Shown: positions 25,051 through 38,658 of the stretch, one piece after another
Numbering within the stretch: position 1 is the first letter of the stretch
How the letters are laid out: the number at the start of each line of letters is the position of its first letter
Assembly (NCBI RefSeq): GCF_047495875.1
Contig: NC_092465.1
Location: 9,225,160 to 9,289,159, forward strand
Length of the DNA: 64,000 nucleotides
Origin: Pithys albifrons albifrons
Lineage: Eukaryota; Chordata; Aves; Passeriformes; Thamnophilidae
Direction: 5' to 3'
Translations under genes and position numbers: made by a program
The notes under the pieces: model-generated
The model's input: only the letters and a program-made list of their open reading frames with translations
The model's database searches: none
Told to the model about the DNA's origin: nothing

Positions 25051-27660
25051 GACATTATACACTGGCTGCTTCAGCTGCTGAATAGCAGTGTAACTGCTCA
25101 AAGCCAGCCCAGCCCACCACAGGGTAACATGGGCCAAAACCAGAGGGGCAGTTTTTCTTTCAGTCAAATTTCTTACTGACCAGTTATCAGCTCTGTCACT
25201 CCAGCAGAAGCAATAGGTAGATTCATTTTGCCCAAAGTGCAGGGCTGACCCAGGGAGAGCAGCAGAGAGCTCTTTGCTGCTCAGTCAGGGGGAGTTTGTA
25301 ACCTGCCCTGGGCCCTGTGCTGCAGCAGCTGCTTTGCCTCCAGCCTGCAAACCAGGCAATTAAAGTGAGCCTGGGTATGTCTGCAGAAGCTGAGGTCAGA
25401 ACTTTGACTGAAGGTTCACATACTTAGCCTAGCCTGTGCTTAACACTGTGTTATTTATTCCCATAGCTTTCACGGTCAGCTGCTTGTTTATCTGGTTGTT
25501 TTGCTCACTGTATTCCTGGGAAAATGTCTTTTCCTCCGAAGGTCGGTGGGGGTTTGGACAAGGGCCACAGCACAGGTGCAGTTTCAGCCCCTCTCTGGTC
25601 CTGTAAAACCATGTGCTGTTGTGTTCAAGAGAATCTTCCCCTTAGATGAAGGTCAGGAATGACAAAGTGCAGTTGGAGAGACAGAGGTTGTCCTGTCTTC
25701 AACTGCCATTTCCACGAGCCCCATGAGCCTGATAGAGTTGCCACAGGACTCTTTGCTAAATGGTTACTCTCAGTCTCCTCGATCCTTGTCCAGCTCTAAC
25801 GCTTTTGCACCAGCTGCACAGGCAGAAGTAGCAAGAAGCCTAGAGATGGGGAGAGTGTGATATGTGAGTTATTTTCACAAGTTAGAGATGACCCTATAAT
25901 TCATATGTGGTGGAGCGGAGCCTGCAGAGAGGAATTTCTGTCCACCACTGACTGTTCTCACTTAATTTATTGCTTAGCATGTACCTCTCATCATCAACAA
26001 TGAGAAAACTAGCTTTCTGTGTAAAGTTAATGCCTTTGCTTGCTTGATCCTGGGGCAGAGGGTGCCTCCTTCACCCTCATCCCTATGAATGCAAGACTTT
26101 TCTCTGGGTAGCATGTTTCCAGGTGGGTTCTGAGTGTGCTGGGGTGTCAGCTTCATGCAACATCATAGACAAATTTTTATAGAATAAAAGCAATTGACAA
26201 GTATGTGTGTGAAGTGGCATCTGACTATCAGATGTTAGAGGAATGCAAAAGACATACCATCGTGAGGCACATAATTCAGTGTGTGTGTGAATGTGTCTGT
26301 ATATATAGAACTAACAATTTATATTCTAATCATCACAAAGCAATCATACTGTGAGTGCATTTTTGTTATTAATACTTACTCTTTGATGCATAAACAATCC
26401 CATTTGAAATTCCCAGTACAAACTATGCTAATCTTTCACTGGAAAAAGCTTATTTGCAGAGGAGGAAGAATGAAGGGTAGGTAAGCGAAATGTATTTCAT
26501 CTGTTTGAAATAACTGCAAAACTATCAGCATTAATGGTAAAAATATTTAATGAGTACTGCAGTAGCCAGCACCAAAAGTAGTGAGATACTGAATTGCATT
26601 TGTTCTGTCACAGACATGACTGACATTTAATTATTGTCTATTTTTGTGCTGATAATCTCATTCTTATCATTCGTTGTTAAATCCTTTAGAACCCCAAGAA
26701 AAATGAGATCAAGTGACAAAAATAAGATAATGAAATCATATGAAACAGAATAAAATTATATCTTGTAGGTAAAAGATGATTCGGGAGACTAGGTTATTTT
26801 ATAGGGTTGTATAAGCTCTGTAAGTGATTGTGAATTAAATGTGTTGAGCTCACAGAAAAGCTTTGGAGGAGAATGGCTGCTTGCAAGCTAAGCCGACTTC
26901 TGAGTTGCCATTGTGCAGCACATGCCATATGTGATGATATAAGATCATTGTAAACCTCAAAAGATGGTGAATCTGAGTCTTGTTGGGGAAAAATATATAT
27001 CTTTCTAGCTCACTTCCATTTTGCCAGTTTGTTCCCTTTGTGCTGTTGTGAAGCTTTTGGAGGCCAGTTTGTCACAGTGACTGTAAAATCAGGATCTATT
27101 TTTATCATTCTTAGCTTTCAGCCAGAAAAAGGCTTCCCAGTCATTTGCCAAAAACTATATAGACTACACAACCCGATCCAAGCTTCTGAGTCACTGTATA
27201 TGTCTGTTTGCAATATGTAACAGGAAAGCACTTCTAGCTGAAGTTTTAAACGAGCTAGGAAATCTGTTGCAAAAATTAGATGAACAATGAGCTCTGCTAA
27301 GGGAAAGTCAAAGGCAACACTCACCATTTATTAGACTTTTCCAAGATAACCTGTTAAGTGCATTGAAAAATTACTTTGCAGGTTGTACAGTGGTGAAAAC
27401 GCTGAGGGTTTAATTTTGTTTCCTGCTAACCTCTGAATGATGTAGTGGAAATCTGGCCTACACACGCTAAGAAAAAGTGCTGACAAAGTATATAACTCAT
27501 GAATGTGCTAATTTACTGAACTGGAATATTACTTATCTGAGTGCACTAGGTAGTGACCACTTCCGTGTTTGTATTTCTGCCAGCTTTCCTCTAAGGGAGC
27601 TTTGTAGCTATTCAATGACAAAAAGTTAAGTCAGTGCAGAAACATGGGAATTTCCTTTCG
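25051..27660. other. Non-coding DNA with a GC-richer patch at 25.07-25.85 kb
   Basis: The first 800 bases are clearly GC-richer than the neighbourhood (CCCAG, GCAGCAGCTGC words) but nearly free of CpG, so this is not a CpG island. No exon or gene is recognisable. A TG/TA-rich stretch occurs at 26281-26310. The open frames are all under 70 codons. Confidence 0.5.
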
Positions 27661-27664
27661 CTCC

Positions 27665-27890
27665 CTTCACAGGATTATCTGTGACCTTGTGTAACAGCCC
27701 TAAATTGGGACATGGGGCTTTTTTCCAAATTCTGTTATTGACTCACTGTACAACTATAGGCACAGGTCTTGAATATTCTTTCCATTAGTTTCTGCCTTGT
27801 AAAATGGTACAAGTCATGATGACAGTGTTTTGGAGTTCCTAGATGAACAGCCCTATGTGAATTAAAAAGTTCTTGTCATAAGAACTTGTT
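27665..27890 (+). mobile_element. MIR-like ancient SINE remnant (sense)
   Basis: In order: TTATTGACTCACTGTACAAC, AGGCACAGGTCTTGAATATT, GTTTCTGCCTTGTAAAATGG, and AGTGTTTTGGAGTTCCTAGATG running into CCCTATGTGAAT. These correspond to sense-strand MIR/CORE-SINE landmarks (TACTGGCTGTGTGAC, TTAACCTCTCTGTGCCTCAG, CATCTGTAAAATGGG, and the AGTGCTTTGAGATCCT..GATGAA...GCGCTATATAA tail). Order and spacing agree over about 200 bp. An 8-bp perfect hairpin (27867-27887) sits at the downstream edge. Confidence 0.55.
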
Positions 27891-29215
27891 TATAAGGTAT
27901 GATTACCAGCACCTCTGCAAATCCTCTGTAAGGACAGTGATGTTTGAATAGGTCTCAGTCTCTGTTCTGTCTTTGTCTTATTCTGTAAGACTTTTGTCTG
28001 CAAAACAAAATTGGCTTCATAAAGTATTTGTTTTAGAAAAGCATGCACAGTGTCAAACAGAAAAAAAAAGTATATATATATAGATTTACTTTGGACTAGT
28101 ATAATTCTGTTGCTAACATACCACCCTCAGGCAGAATTTAGATATGTGATTTGATAACCTGTTGACACTTACATGTCCATAGGTGCTAATGACCTACATC
28201 AGCTGGTGTTTTGACAGAGGTTTCCTCCGCTCTCTACATTTCATACATATAGACCTAAATCTATTTAAAGGATTTCTAACTTTCTGAATTGGAAAATAAC
28301 ACAGAAATAGCATTTAAACAGTGACTTGGTCTTACACATACTTTGGTTGATTTTCCTTACAGTCATTCTACAAGCCTCATTGTTGGTGATACAATTAAAT
28401 CTACCACCTTGCTGCCTGGAAAATTTAAATGAAGAGTTGCAGCTGGGCCTGTTTGTATCCTCTGCTCCACTGGTATTCATGTATTATACTGGCGTATCAC
28501 TCTTGGTAAGAGAGAGCGGAAAGCAAGTCTGTTAGCTTGTTTACATTTAATAGTTGGAAATATTCCTGAATAATAGAGTTCAGGAGGTTTAGAATAATTT
28601 ATGTGTTTCCAACTACGTTGTTACTAACCGTCATTGTAGTCCTGGACTGAATTAATCATGCCCTTTTCAAAATGCAGTGCAAACAAAAGCTGCAAAACTT
28701 TCTAACTGAGTTGGAAACCTCTAATATCTGATTGAAGGTTCCAAGTCCTGCAGTCCACAAGATTTTGAAGACACAGTTGCTTCTTCGTGAAAAAAAAAAA
28801 AGCTGTTCCTTTGTTACACAGTGGCAAATGAGTAATGTACAAACTCTGTCAACCTAAATTCATATGCATAAAAATTTATGTTAATTTAGATCAGGACTCA
28901 GATCAAGAATCTATTCACCTCCTGTGATGCTCCTGGGAATCTTTCCCTTGATACCAGTGCACTTTAAAGCAGCTATTTGACCAGTGTCAAAGCAAGAATT
29001 ATTACAATATTTAGAGTTAATGGCCAGTTGTGAATTTAGTCTATAAAGTCAGGTAATATATAAATCTATACTCTATCCTTAGTTATAGGATAATGAATGT
29101 ACTTCACAGATGCAATCAAAACAATTTACCAGGGATGAAATTCTCATTTTGGAAGGCAAAGTCAATCACACACCATCTGCAGACAGTAAAGTATCATGAG
29201 GACAGATTTAGTGGC
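27891..29215. other. Non-coding DNA with one exon-like interval
   Basis: The stretch is otherwise AT-rich and featureless. It holds a TA run at 28070-28082 and an exon-like interval at 28363-28505, listed separately. No repeat was recognised. Confidence 0.5.
28363..28505 (+). other. Exon-like interval of unknown identity (speculative)
   Basis: A pyrimidine-rich acceptor (ttttccttacag, AG at 28361-28362) and a strong donor (gtaagag from 28506) bracket 143 nt. One frame is open across the whole interval and extends beyond both sides (28326-28535), coding for a hydrophobic, membrane-segment-like peptide with the run LGLFVSSAPLVFMYY near its end. The other two frames have stops. I do not recognise a protein family. 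An open frame of this size arises often by chance, and splice-like pairs are common in 64 kb, so this may be nothing, or a non-coding RNA exon. Confidence 0.15.
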
Positions 29216-29219
29216 ATGA

Positions 29220-29480
29220 TGGTTGTTCCCAGGGAGCTCCTGCTGCACTGAAATGGTAACATGAGAAAAAGGGCTAAGATAATTGCTGGAAGATTGAAAA
29301 ATTATCATTTGTATCACTATCTGAGAGGTGGGAGAAGCAGATGTTTTGGAGTAGGCGAGGCGATGACGAGGCCCTGGGGTACTTGGACAGTGAAGAGGGC
29401 ACGTTGCTCAGCAGTCTTCCGAGCCCAGGAGAGTAGGTTTGCTTTGCTAGACATTGGTGTGAAAAAACCCACAGCGACAG
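29220..29480 (-). mobile_element. Second old LINE remnant, same family as the 1.4-2.0 kb copy (tentative)
   Basis: A GC-richer, CpG-containing block (GGCGAGGCGATGACGAGGCC near 29353) is followed by a 16-base match, acttggacagtgaaga (29381-29396), identical to 1420-1435 inside the first LINE remnant. The surrounding order of purine-rich blocks resembles the antisense strand of the same LINE family. A single 16-mer match in 64 kb is only weakly significant; the call rests on the wider pattern. No protein can be read. Confidence 0.4.
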
Positions 29481-29499
29481 GCTGGAGCTTTTTCTGGTG

Positions 29500-30430
29500 A
29501 GATCCTCTTACACCAACAGCTCCCTACAAGAAGTTATTTCTGTTTGCCAAAACATAGAAAAAGATTAATGTAAGCAAGCAGTATAAATAGTTCACAAATA
29601 AATAAAGGCTGCAGACAGAGCTATCACACATTTGTGCATCCTTAGTGTCATAGATAGTGAGGCAGAGAGAGACTTGACAGAGAACACTCAGGCTGTGGTT
29701 CTGCTTCTGACATCCTGACAAACACCCATCATTGGGGCCCAAAGCTGGTCCTGAGGTCCAGTTACGGTGAAGGGTACCTATATACACATCCCACAGGAAA
29801 ATCATTTCAGCTGCTGGGGTTCTTGTTCTCTTACTCCTTGCCCACTGCAGTTGGTAGCTCAGGGATGCTGCATTTCTCAGCTTGTCTGACTGAGTACTTC
29901 AGGATTATTATTCTTCCTTTGATTATCTCAGTCTGCTAAGCAATAACACGTGGTCTGACTTGTAAGTTAGGTAAGTCATGGCTTAGGAAAGAGACATGGT
30001 AAGTGGCAAATCAGAAGAGAAAAGTATCTTAAAAGATGTCATATGTCTGCCTCTTTTAACAGAATTCCCATCCTTTTAATTCTCCTTTATTTCAGTAACA
30101 TACTTCATATTTGAGATTTCCATAAAGAAGGAGTCTCTGCAATTTGACTAGATCCATAATTACACACATAAACAAAGAAAAAATTCAGTGCATACTATTT
30201 CCTACTTCCTTTTTCACTGGCTATTATGAGTTCAGCCTCAGGGGGGGCAGCAGGAGCATTGCAAGTGCAGGTGGAAATAGGTCTGTTTAGTAGAACTGTT
30301 ATATCTGTCTGCAGGATGTTTATTCCAAGGAACACTGTACTCCCGCATATGCTAAATATTAATGAAAAGGTTTCCAAGCTGGAGGCTCTGAAGTATGAAT
30401 GTCTCAGATTGTATCCCAAAGAGCATCTTA
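29500..30430. other. Non-coding DNA, no gene seen
   Basis: A 93-codon minus-strand frame (29524-29805) and a sense/antisense pair of about 70-codon frames at 30195-30435 match nothing. No repeats were recognised except a short G run at 30241-30247. Confidence 0.5.
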
Positions 30431-30439
30431 TGTGACCTA

Positions 30440-30610
30440 AGAAATATGGAAGGGAGTTTTCTGGAGCAGGAGTAGCATGATCCCTGAAAACAGGTATGGT
30501 CAGATATGGCTGTGGGGAGGTCAGTGTTACCTGCAGTGCAGTGATGATCTAAACTGAAATCAGAGCTTCTGAGTCAGACCGGGAAGGAATCGCCACAATG
30601 ATATTTTAAG
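30440..30610 (-). mobile_element. Possible third fragment of the old LINE family (weak)
   Basis: TTTTCTGGAGCAGGAGTAGCATGATC followed by GGGGAGGTCAGTG and TGATGATCT resembles, in order, antisense blocks of the same old LINE (TTTTGAGCAGGGGAGTGACATGATC, GAAGATCACT, GGCAGTGTGGA). Only parts of about 150 bp fit, so this is tentative. Confidence 0.3.
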
Positions 30611-33600
30611 GTGTGCTTGGGAAAGTAGGAAAGGGGAGTAAACACACAGGGAAGTTCAAAGTTTGAATGACTTTCCTATCTATTCTTCTAAATAAAGGAC
30701 AGATTTTTCTCATTCAGTCAGGGCTTATGAGAATATCACCCACACTAAAAGAGACAGGCATATTATTTTCACTCTCTATTCTACCAAATATGTAAAATGA
30801 AAAACAGGTGATTGCAGTGCATGTGTGTGCTTTTTCTTTTTTTCCTTTTGGGGGGCAAAGAAACTTTTGATCTTCAGTCTGTACAGAAGCATCCCAACTT
30901 TAAAAAAGAGCCCTGTCAGATTTATTATAGCACTGAAAAGTACAGATATTATGCTTACCATTACTCAGTGACCTCTTTAGGTTTGCCATCATGGTCCAAG
31001 ATTTATTGCCTTCGGTGTTTAAAATGCAAAAGGATATGCCCTGTTAATATTTCTGGGTTTGCTGTGAAGCAATGACTTCCTGTTTTCTAGTACCACAGGT
31101 AAGGAAGACACAAACCACAAGTGCCAACACTATGTAATTTTTTTGGTCCTGAGTCCCTAATTTCTCAGTCATCCAATGTGTTCTGTCAAAACGCAGCCTG
31201 AAAGTCTAGACCAAGAGATATCTATGATAGAAAGTGTACATCAGTATTTCAAGCCCTCTAAATTTATTCTAGCCATTTGACAGTTGCTTGGAGATACAAT
31301 CTCAATTTTTTTGCAGTAGCCCCTTCAAGTGGATATTTATGGCAGATACAACTGTAATTATTTACCTGTAACAAAGTCCAGGTCTGCCTGCTTCAGGTGA
31401 TACAGACAACAGAAGAACACAGAGAAAATATTAATCTTCCTTCTGTCTAGATTTTGACCTTTTGCACCCAGCTTTTTAGCTCATTATGGAAATGGGTCTG
31501 TTTATTTTTTTTTGTTTACAAGTTTTGTTTCCTTACTCCACCAGCCTATCAGTTATCAGAGTCAGTGCCTAAATGGGTCTGAGTGTGCTTCCCTGCCTCT
31601 CATTTAGTGTTCCTACTTTCTTACATTAAAAATGCTGAAGTCAAATGGGACTATTCATGTGAGCTAAAGTGTCTCCTGCGTGAGAAATTTGAACATTTTG
31701 GGACACGGACTTATTAGCGTAATTCCTGTTTTATATAGAAAAGGTTTATTTGAATAAAAAGAAGTGAAAGAAAAGAATGACAGAGAATATACCTGAACCA
31801 CAAATAATGAGAATCAGTATCTCATTTTGGTAAAGATACTAAACCTGTGACTGTTTTAATTTAAAAGGATAAATAATCCTGTTGACTCAGTGAGGACTAT
31901 TTATGCCAACAGGCATATGCTGAAGAAGCTGAATGATTTAGAGAGACAGAGACTAGCAGTATTTATATGCATTTAAAATGCAACAGCAATAAAACAGAAT
32001 ACTTTGCCCACTGCATCATGTGGAGCAATGAGGAAGGATAATAGGAGCAACAAATTCTCATTTGCTTTTATTCCTTCAACGGAAACACAGCATGTTTGAA
32101 TTGGCCAAGTTCCCATTGTGTTTATGTTGCCTGTACACAGAAAAGCCTTTGCTGGGCTTGGTGCCATTTTGATGTGTCTCTGTGTGGCTTGGCAGAACCA
32201 GGCTCTTAACACCACTCTCAGAAGTGCTCTTCCCATGGCTGCTTGTTGAATGCAACACAAAAAATTTCTTGCATAACTGATTTCAGAATATGAAACTATA
32301 GGAAATGGTCCTTTTACTTGCAAGAATATTACAAAGAGGGCTTAATTAGGTGCACTATTTTTCCTTAATACATGTCAACTAAAATTATATTTCTCTTTGC
32401 TGGTGGTTTGGTTTGATTTTTCATGTGAAATTATTTAATCTTTGACTTTCATACCATTAATTTAAGTTTTGATGTGTTTTTCCACATTTTCTGTAATTTG
32501 ATCAGCCCCTTTTACATAACTTCTAATAATCTGCATTCTCATATTTTGGTATAAAAGCTCAGAAGTATTCAGAATCAGAGTAAATCATTTGAGAGCAAAT
32601 ATCACTGGAACAGGCATATTATCACTAGCAGCACTTAAGTCAGTAATCCAAGTACTGTGGAATGCTCAAGTTACATTTGAAATGTGAAAATATTCATGTG
32701 AGTAATAATACTGTTCTAAATCACTGTTTAGCCTCATCTTTGTTCTTATCTCTATGTAGCTACTACATCTAGCTTTAGTTGTGTTTTGCAAATGTATTCC
32801 ACTTTTGCAGACCTTCTTGCAAGATTTGTAAAGTAAGAGAATGAACCCAATTCTGTGCTAATTTGATGAAGGCAACACAGTCACCTGATGGATGAATTGA
32901 ATCTATATGCCACATCCTTTCAAAGCAATCACCACTAATTCATTTATAGTGGATTCTTTAAAAGTTGCTGAAAATCCATCTGGTGTATTATACACTTGCC
33001 ATCCACTAGATAACGTGCAGGGTTACTCAGAGCTGATTTCTCTGCTTTTTGGTTCACTGAAACTGTCATTTAACCCAAAAAGTAGTTGTCTTAAAGTCTT
33101 TTTCAACACCCAGTTGTCCCATTGTTAAGGAACAGTTCCCAGAAAATATACAGTCTTTTTTATTTTCCATTGAAAAGCCCTGCTCCCTTAAACTCCAGTA
33201 ACCTGCATAACTGTAGATTTTTGCAGCAGGCTGAACATGGAATTTACAGGAATCAGCAATACTGCCTTGCAATCAAGTCACCAAAATAAGTTGGTTTGCA
33301 GAAGTCACCCTAGTCTGCTAATAGATTTTAGGAAACCTTCCTGCCATTCCCACCGCCCATTCTCACGAGTGACCAATTTTCATCCTTCCCATATCCTGGG
33401 GTATGGTATAGGCTCTTTAGTGCACCCCTAGGAATAAACATAATTATATTTATCATGAGTGCCTCGGACATCAATCACAACTGCTCCCCTGAGTGCAGAG
33501 GATGTGGATCCAGCACAGGCAATGTTTCCACACTATTATCCCCCCTACATTACCAGCTGCAAAGCAATATGGAATTTCATTCCATTTCTGGTATGCAGCT

Positions 33601-36186
33601 TCAACTCCTGAAAGCTACGATGAGATGTTCATCTTTACTGAACTCATTTCAGCAATGCGTCCACTGCTTTGAACAATTTGACACACAGAGATGCTTTTAA
33701 CAAGTTGATTTTTGTTGCCTTCCTTTTGTTGACATGATTCACTTGTCAGGCGATGTACTTGGGTTTTCAGCGCCTCTTCCCAAGTGGAGACTGCATATCT
33801 TCATTTTGGCAGTTTCTGGATTCCATCTCAAAATGTAACTACTGTACTTTGTTGCCTTCAGTGCTGGAATCTCTGGAGATGATTTTTTATTGCTGTTTGG
33901 GAGGAGGAGGAGGTTAGTGATTTGGCAACAGCCCTGCAGCTGTGACCCAAAGCTTCCTATTTTGCTCTTTATTTTTACAATAGTGTGTATTATTATAGCA
34001 TTCAGAAGTCCACTTTCAGCCCTAAGACATGATGACAGCAGATACAATTAAAAGCAGCACTTTGAAAATTGCACATACTAAAATTTGACAGGATCAAGTT
34101 TCTTTGCAAACTTACATAGGGCTTGTGGAAATTGTCTGAAATAAAGAAAATATTTTAAATGAAAATGAGCTGTTTGAGATCTGACTCTGCAGGTTTTGGA
34201 TGGCATTGAGAAACTGGGGGAAACTTGGTGATATATTTGAGCTCAGAATTTTTAAATTAGTGCACAAGAAATATGTGAACACAGCTCAAAGGCAAAGCAA
34301 AAGAGGAGTTGGACTGCATTTTCATGATCCTGATTTATATGAATATTCATGCAGCTATGGGCAAAAGTGCCTTTAAATGATCTGGTTTATTCTCCAGAGT
34401 ATCACATTCAACTGAATTTCATCCAGTTACTCTTCCATTGAGACCAATCGCTTGAGTCTGATGAAAACATTCTATTTTTTTTTTCTTGGCAAAGCATAAT
34501 TTTGAGAATGGAATGTAGTTTTATTTTGTAGACATCAAGAAATGAAGAATCCCTCAGTTCTCATGACTCTCACAGCTAAAAGGTTTTGTCTGTTTGGGGT
34601 TTTTTATCATTCACTTAATAACAGGTTAATTTAAAAAGTCTAATCACTGCAAAGAAGCACAACCATCTCCTCACGTTGTTAGCTTATTCACCCGAGCATT
34701 GCACTGGCCATCTCTGACACAGGGTTTTGCTGGCAGCTCAGGTGCAGTTGCTCATGTTTTATTATCCAAGAAACTTCACAGAATTCCCACTCTCCAGGAT
34801 TCTGGTCCTTATTTCTAAAAGCGTGTTTGGTCCCTGGATGTCTGTCCTTGCATTTGGATCTGTTGATGTGAGATTTGTTTGGTTCTGCCTTGTTTACCTG
34901 ATTCCTTTTAGTGACTAACTTCTGACAAAATTAACTTTTCCACCAACCTTTGCATAATCTATGCATTTTATCAGCAAATATTTTTTTGTTTATCCTCACA
35001 ACTTTGATGAAAATTGTATATAATTATTTGTAGAAATTATTGTCTTGAAACCCCTATAAAATATTTTTGCTCAGCAGTGGTGAAGTATTACTTTTTCTTT
35101 AGCTTTGAATATGTCTACTATTGTATCAGAGCAAACTTGTGAGATGTCCATATTAGTAATTTAAGACAACCTAGAATAAGACCATACACCATACTCTTGT
35201 TGCCTCTTAAATGTTTATTCTGTGATTCCAGGCCAACTCAGTAATCCCTAGTTTCAGTGGGTTCACTGGGATGGTTAAACACCATGCTAGAAGTTATTTC
35301 CTTGTGTGTCATATATTTCTTCTAGACTGAATGAGCACATTAAGCTCTGGCATTTGGAGGAGGAGCAAATTTTAGAGGTGTAGAAGCAATCTTGTTTATA
35401 AAACACAGACTAGATGTAATAAAACTTGCTTGAATATATCCTTGTGGATATTCCACAAATTCTGGGATGTTAAAGGTCCAGAGGTATGGTGCAGACCTAT
35501 CTCTAATGTTATCTTACAGCAGGGGTCAACTACTTATATATCCCTATCAGTGCAGTGTCTGCCCAATATCTGTTTAAAATCCATAGCAGAAAGAGTCTCT
35601 GGTAGACTTCAGGTATTCTCATTAATTTACTAATCTACTTATTGTAAGATTTTATTTGATTATGATTATTATTACAGTGCTGGTGTGGGAATTTATTTCT
35701 TTGGGGGTATTTACTGCCTCATTTCCTTCAAGTCTTTTGTGGGCAGTTGGGTGGAGGGAGAAAGAGAAGCCTTGAATTGTGGCCTGGAGAAACCCAGACT
35801 GCTGAAATAGCGAGGCTGTCTTCAAACAGATGAGGCTGATGGAACTGGTATAAGGATCTTAATTGAAAAGTTTTATCTCAGCTACTGGAAGTCTGATGAG
35901 AAAAGCTCACTACACCTTGAGTTAGCAGACAGGGGTTGTTGTTTTCTTGTCTCAAACTTTTGTAAGTATTTTATTGAAACAGCTGATATTTTAGCTGGCT
36001 GTAGAATAGTATCACATGAAATATTTGTACCAGATAAATATGTAAAGTGTGGTGAGTTGCAGACAAAAAACACAAGTAATGTTTACATGGAGACTTGCAT
36101 TCTGGAAAGGAGTACAACCCAGTCTGGGGGAAAAAAATTAAAAACTGTTTGTTCTCTGTTTCAGTAGCTACAGATTATTAATAACA

Positions 36187-36262
36187 AGGGAAAAAACCCC
36201 AATAAAAACTACACAAAAACAAATATAAAAAAAACACCAAAAAAAAAAGACAAAAAAGATCC
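36187..36262. repeat. A-rich low-complexity tract
   Basis: Runs of A broken by C and occasional T over about 75 bp. No element body is attached on either side that I can recognise. Confidence 0.8.
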
Positions 36263-38658
36263 CAAACTCCAGTCCTCCCAAAAAACCTAAGGAATTGAGA
36301 AGCTTAGGCAAATGAACTTAAAATCTGGAGGTAGTTAATTAACTATCGTAAGAGATGTCTTGTTTTCTCTGTGCAAGGTTTAACCACATAAAATGCTATA
36401 AAGAGGGCTCTCAGCTTTTTCCTATTTGAACTTTAGGATTACACAAGAGTTGAGCCTACTTTGCTTGTATATTAGTGCTTTTCTGGTTTAGCACTGACAG
36501 TTTTCAGAGATGTCACATTTCTCTGGAAAAGATCATCTGCTATGCACAGCATGCTGTGATGTGCAGCTTCATATTCAAAATCAGAATTAGGCCTGAAATT
36601 TTTTTCCTCAGAAAATAATAAAATAGCTGAGTCAGGATTAAGAGTTTTAGTGAGTTTTTGTTCCCGTGAAGACCTTTCTTCTTTGTTATGTGAACAATGT
36701 AAAAGAGTCTGAGACTGACCTTTTTTCTATCTTTAGTTACTTAGACTAGTGAGAAACAAAATCATCTCAAGGCCCATAATTTATTCTAGATCTGAAGGTT
36801 TAAATCTGATTCTAAAAGTATTTAAAACCCTTGGCTAAAAGCCCCTGGATAAAAATCCCACTGGAATGGGTATGTTTTCTTCAGGAAGACTTAGGTGCTC
36901 AGCACTTTTTCTGAATTTTGGTCTTTAAGTGCTGACTACTTCTCAGCAAGACACATAGGCTTGCAGTTAAACTGGAGCATGGAAGTAGTGTTGTTCCCAT
37001 GAGCATATTTTATATCACCTAGCCCTTCCAGTGAGGGCAAAAAAAATTGTTCAAGTGCTAATAATTAAACATATTCTTGATTTTTTTTTGCTAGACCCAC
37101 ATCTGATGACAGCTTTTTGCAGAACTGAGAGCAGAATTTGGCCCACTGTGTTGAGATGTTTCTTACAAACAGATTCTTTTCATTTTCTCCTCTTTTTTTG
37201 CATCTCAATGAGGAATCACTCTCAAACTTAGATAACAGGAGTACTATTTTTATAGTTTAGATTTGTATTGAACCTTTGCTGCATGTAAATCAACAGACAG
37301 CGGTCTGTGTTGAGAAAATGGGTTTGCGGTTTTTGCTGTGGATAAATAGATGGGAAGAAAGAAACAAGTCAGTGTATCTGTCCTGAAATTATGAACAAAC
37401 TGGGGAAAAAGTATGAACAAACCATCAGAAGAATTACTCTTCCATTAACAAGTAGGGGCTTAAGTTTTCTTCTGTGCTAAAAGGCCACTCTGTGAAGAAT
37501 GGCATTGTAGGATGCACCTTTCACTCCAGATCAAATTTGCTCATTTTAATGCTCATATATCAGCAATACTACCAGCTAATCCTGCACAAGAAAGGTGAGC
37601 TGTAATCTGTCTGATTCACACTTCATCACCTGTAGTAAGGACTGGGCAGCTGTAGCAGGCTTTTCTTGCTGATGGAAAAGTCTTGCTCCCTTTCCATTAC
37701 CTGGGCTGGGCTGGGCTTTGTTGTGCTAAGTACAATAGTAAAAGCACACGTTTATCAGGAAATTTAAATGAGCCCCCACACTGAATGGATCTATAGAGTC
37801 AGTATGTTACTAACTACAGCTGTATATTCTTGCAAAAAGCAAAGGTTAATGCCAGCCCTGGGGTTAATTCAGTGAACTTGAAGGGTCTAGGCAGCAAGTC
37901 CCTTCTAAGCTCTGACAGATGGACAGAAAAATTCAGTAAAAGTGGTGGGAACCATCCTTCATTCTCATTCATGAAACAGAGATGTGTGGTAAAATCAGGG
38001 AAGCCCAGAATTCATTTCGACTGGAAAGAGTCCCACTGAACTCATTCAGCCTGGATCAGGCCCCAGGTGGAAGCGATTCATCTACTGACTGTGGGTCAGT
38101 TTTACAGCTATGCAATACTTCACTTGAGCTCTCCACTCAGAATTTCCAGTGTTTACCTTGTGCTGAGCTGACAGCAAGAGGCTGAGTTTCATTCAGGCTC
38201 TAGCATATTTCTTTCGTCACTTAGGCACAAGCCCCTTTGAGCCCTTGGGCCCAAATTGTACAGCAGTGGAAGCCGGACCATCAGGAAGCACAATAACCTG
38301 CTCAATACCTGGGCTGGTGATCCTGAAACTGCCCATGCAGATTTGGGAAAATGAAGCTGAAACCAACAAAAAGGGCTCTGACAACAGGCCACATTACTCA
38401 AGTTGTAGCTCATTGGCAGAGGAAGTGGATGTGATCAAGGACTTCAAGTGTAGGCAATGATAAGGATCACAAAATAGATGACAGATGGATAACCATTCCT
38501 TAACATAAAGTTTAGATGGTTTGACTGATCTCAGTTTAGAGTTTGTTTCATAGCTTACTTTTTAAAGAGACCCTGTGAAGTAGTTACAGACTCCAACATT
38601 GTTTTGATTTGTTCTCAAATACTATTTTCTGTTGCCTTTTTCTAAATATTCCCAAGCA

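Noticed and set aside
36187..36262. A-rich tract as the tail of a processed retrocopy
   Set aside because: Neither side contains a recognisable retrocopied gene, and no flanking duplication is evident.
38555..38600. GAGACCCTGTGAAGTAGTTAC resembling antisense MIR
   Set aside because: The match is limited to one short word with no supporting neighbours.
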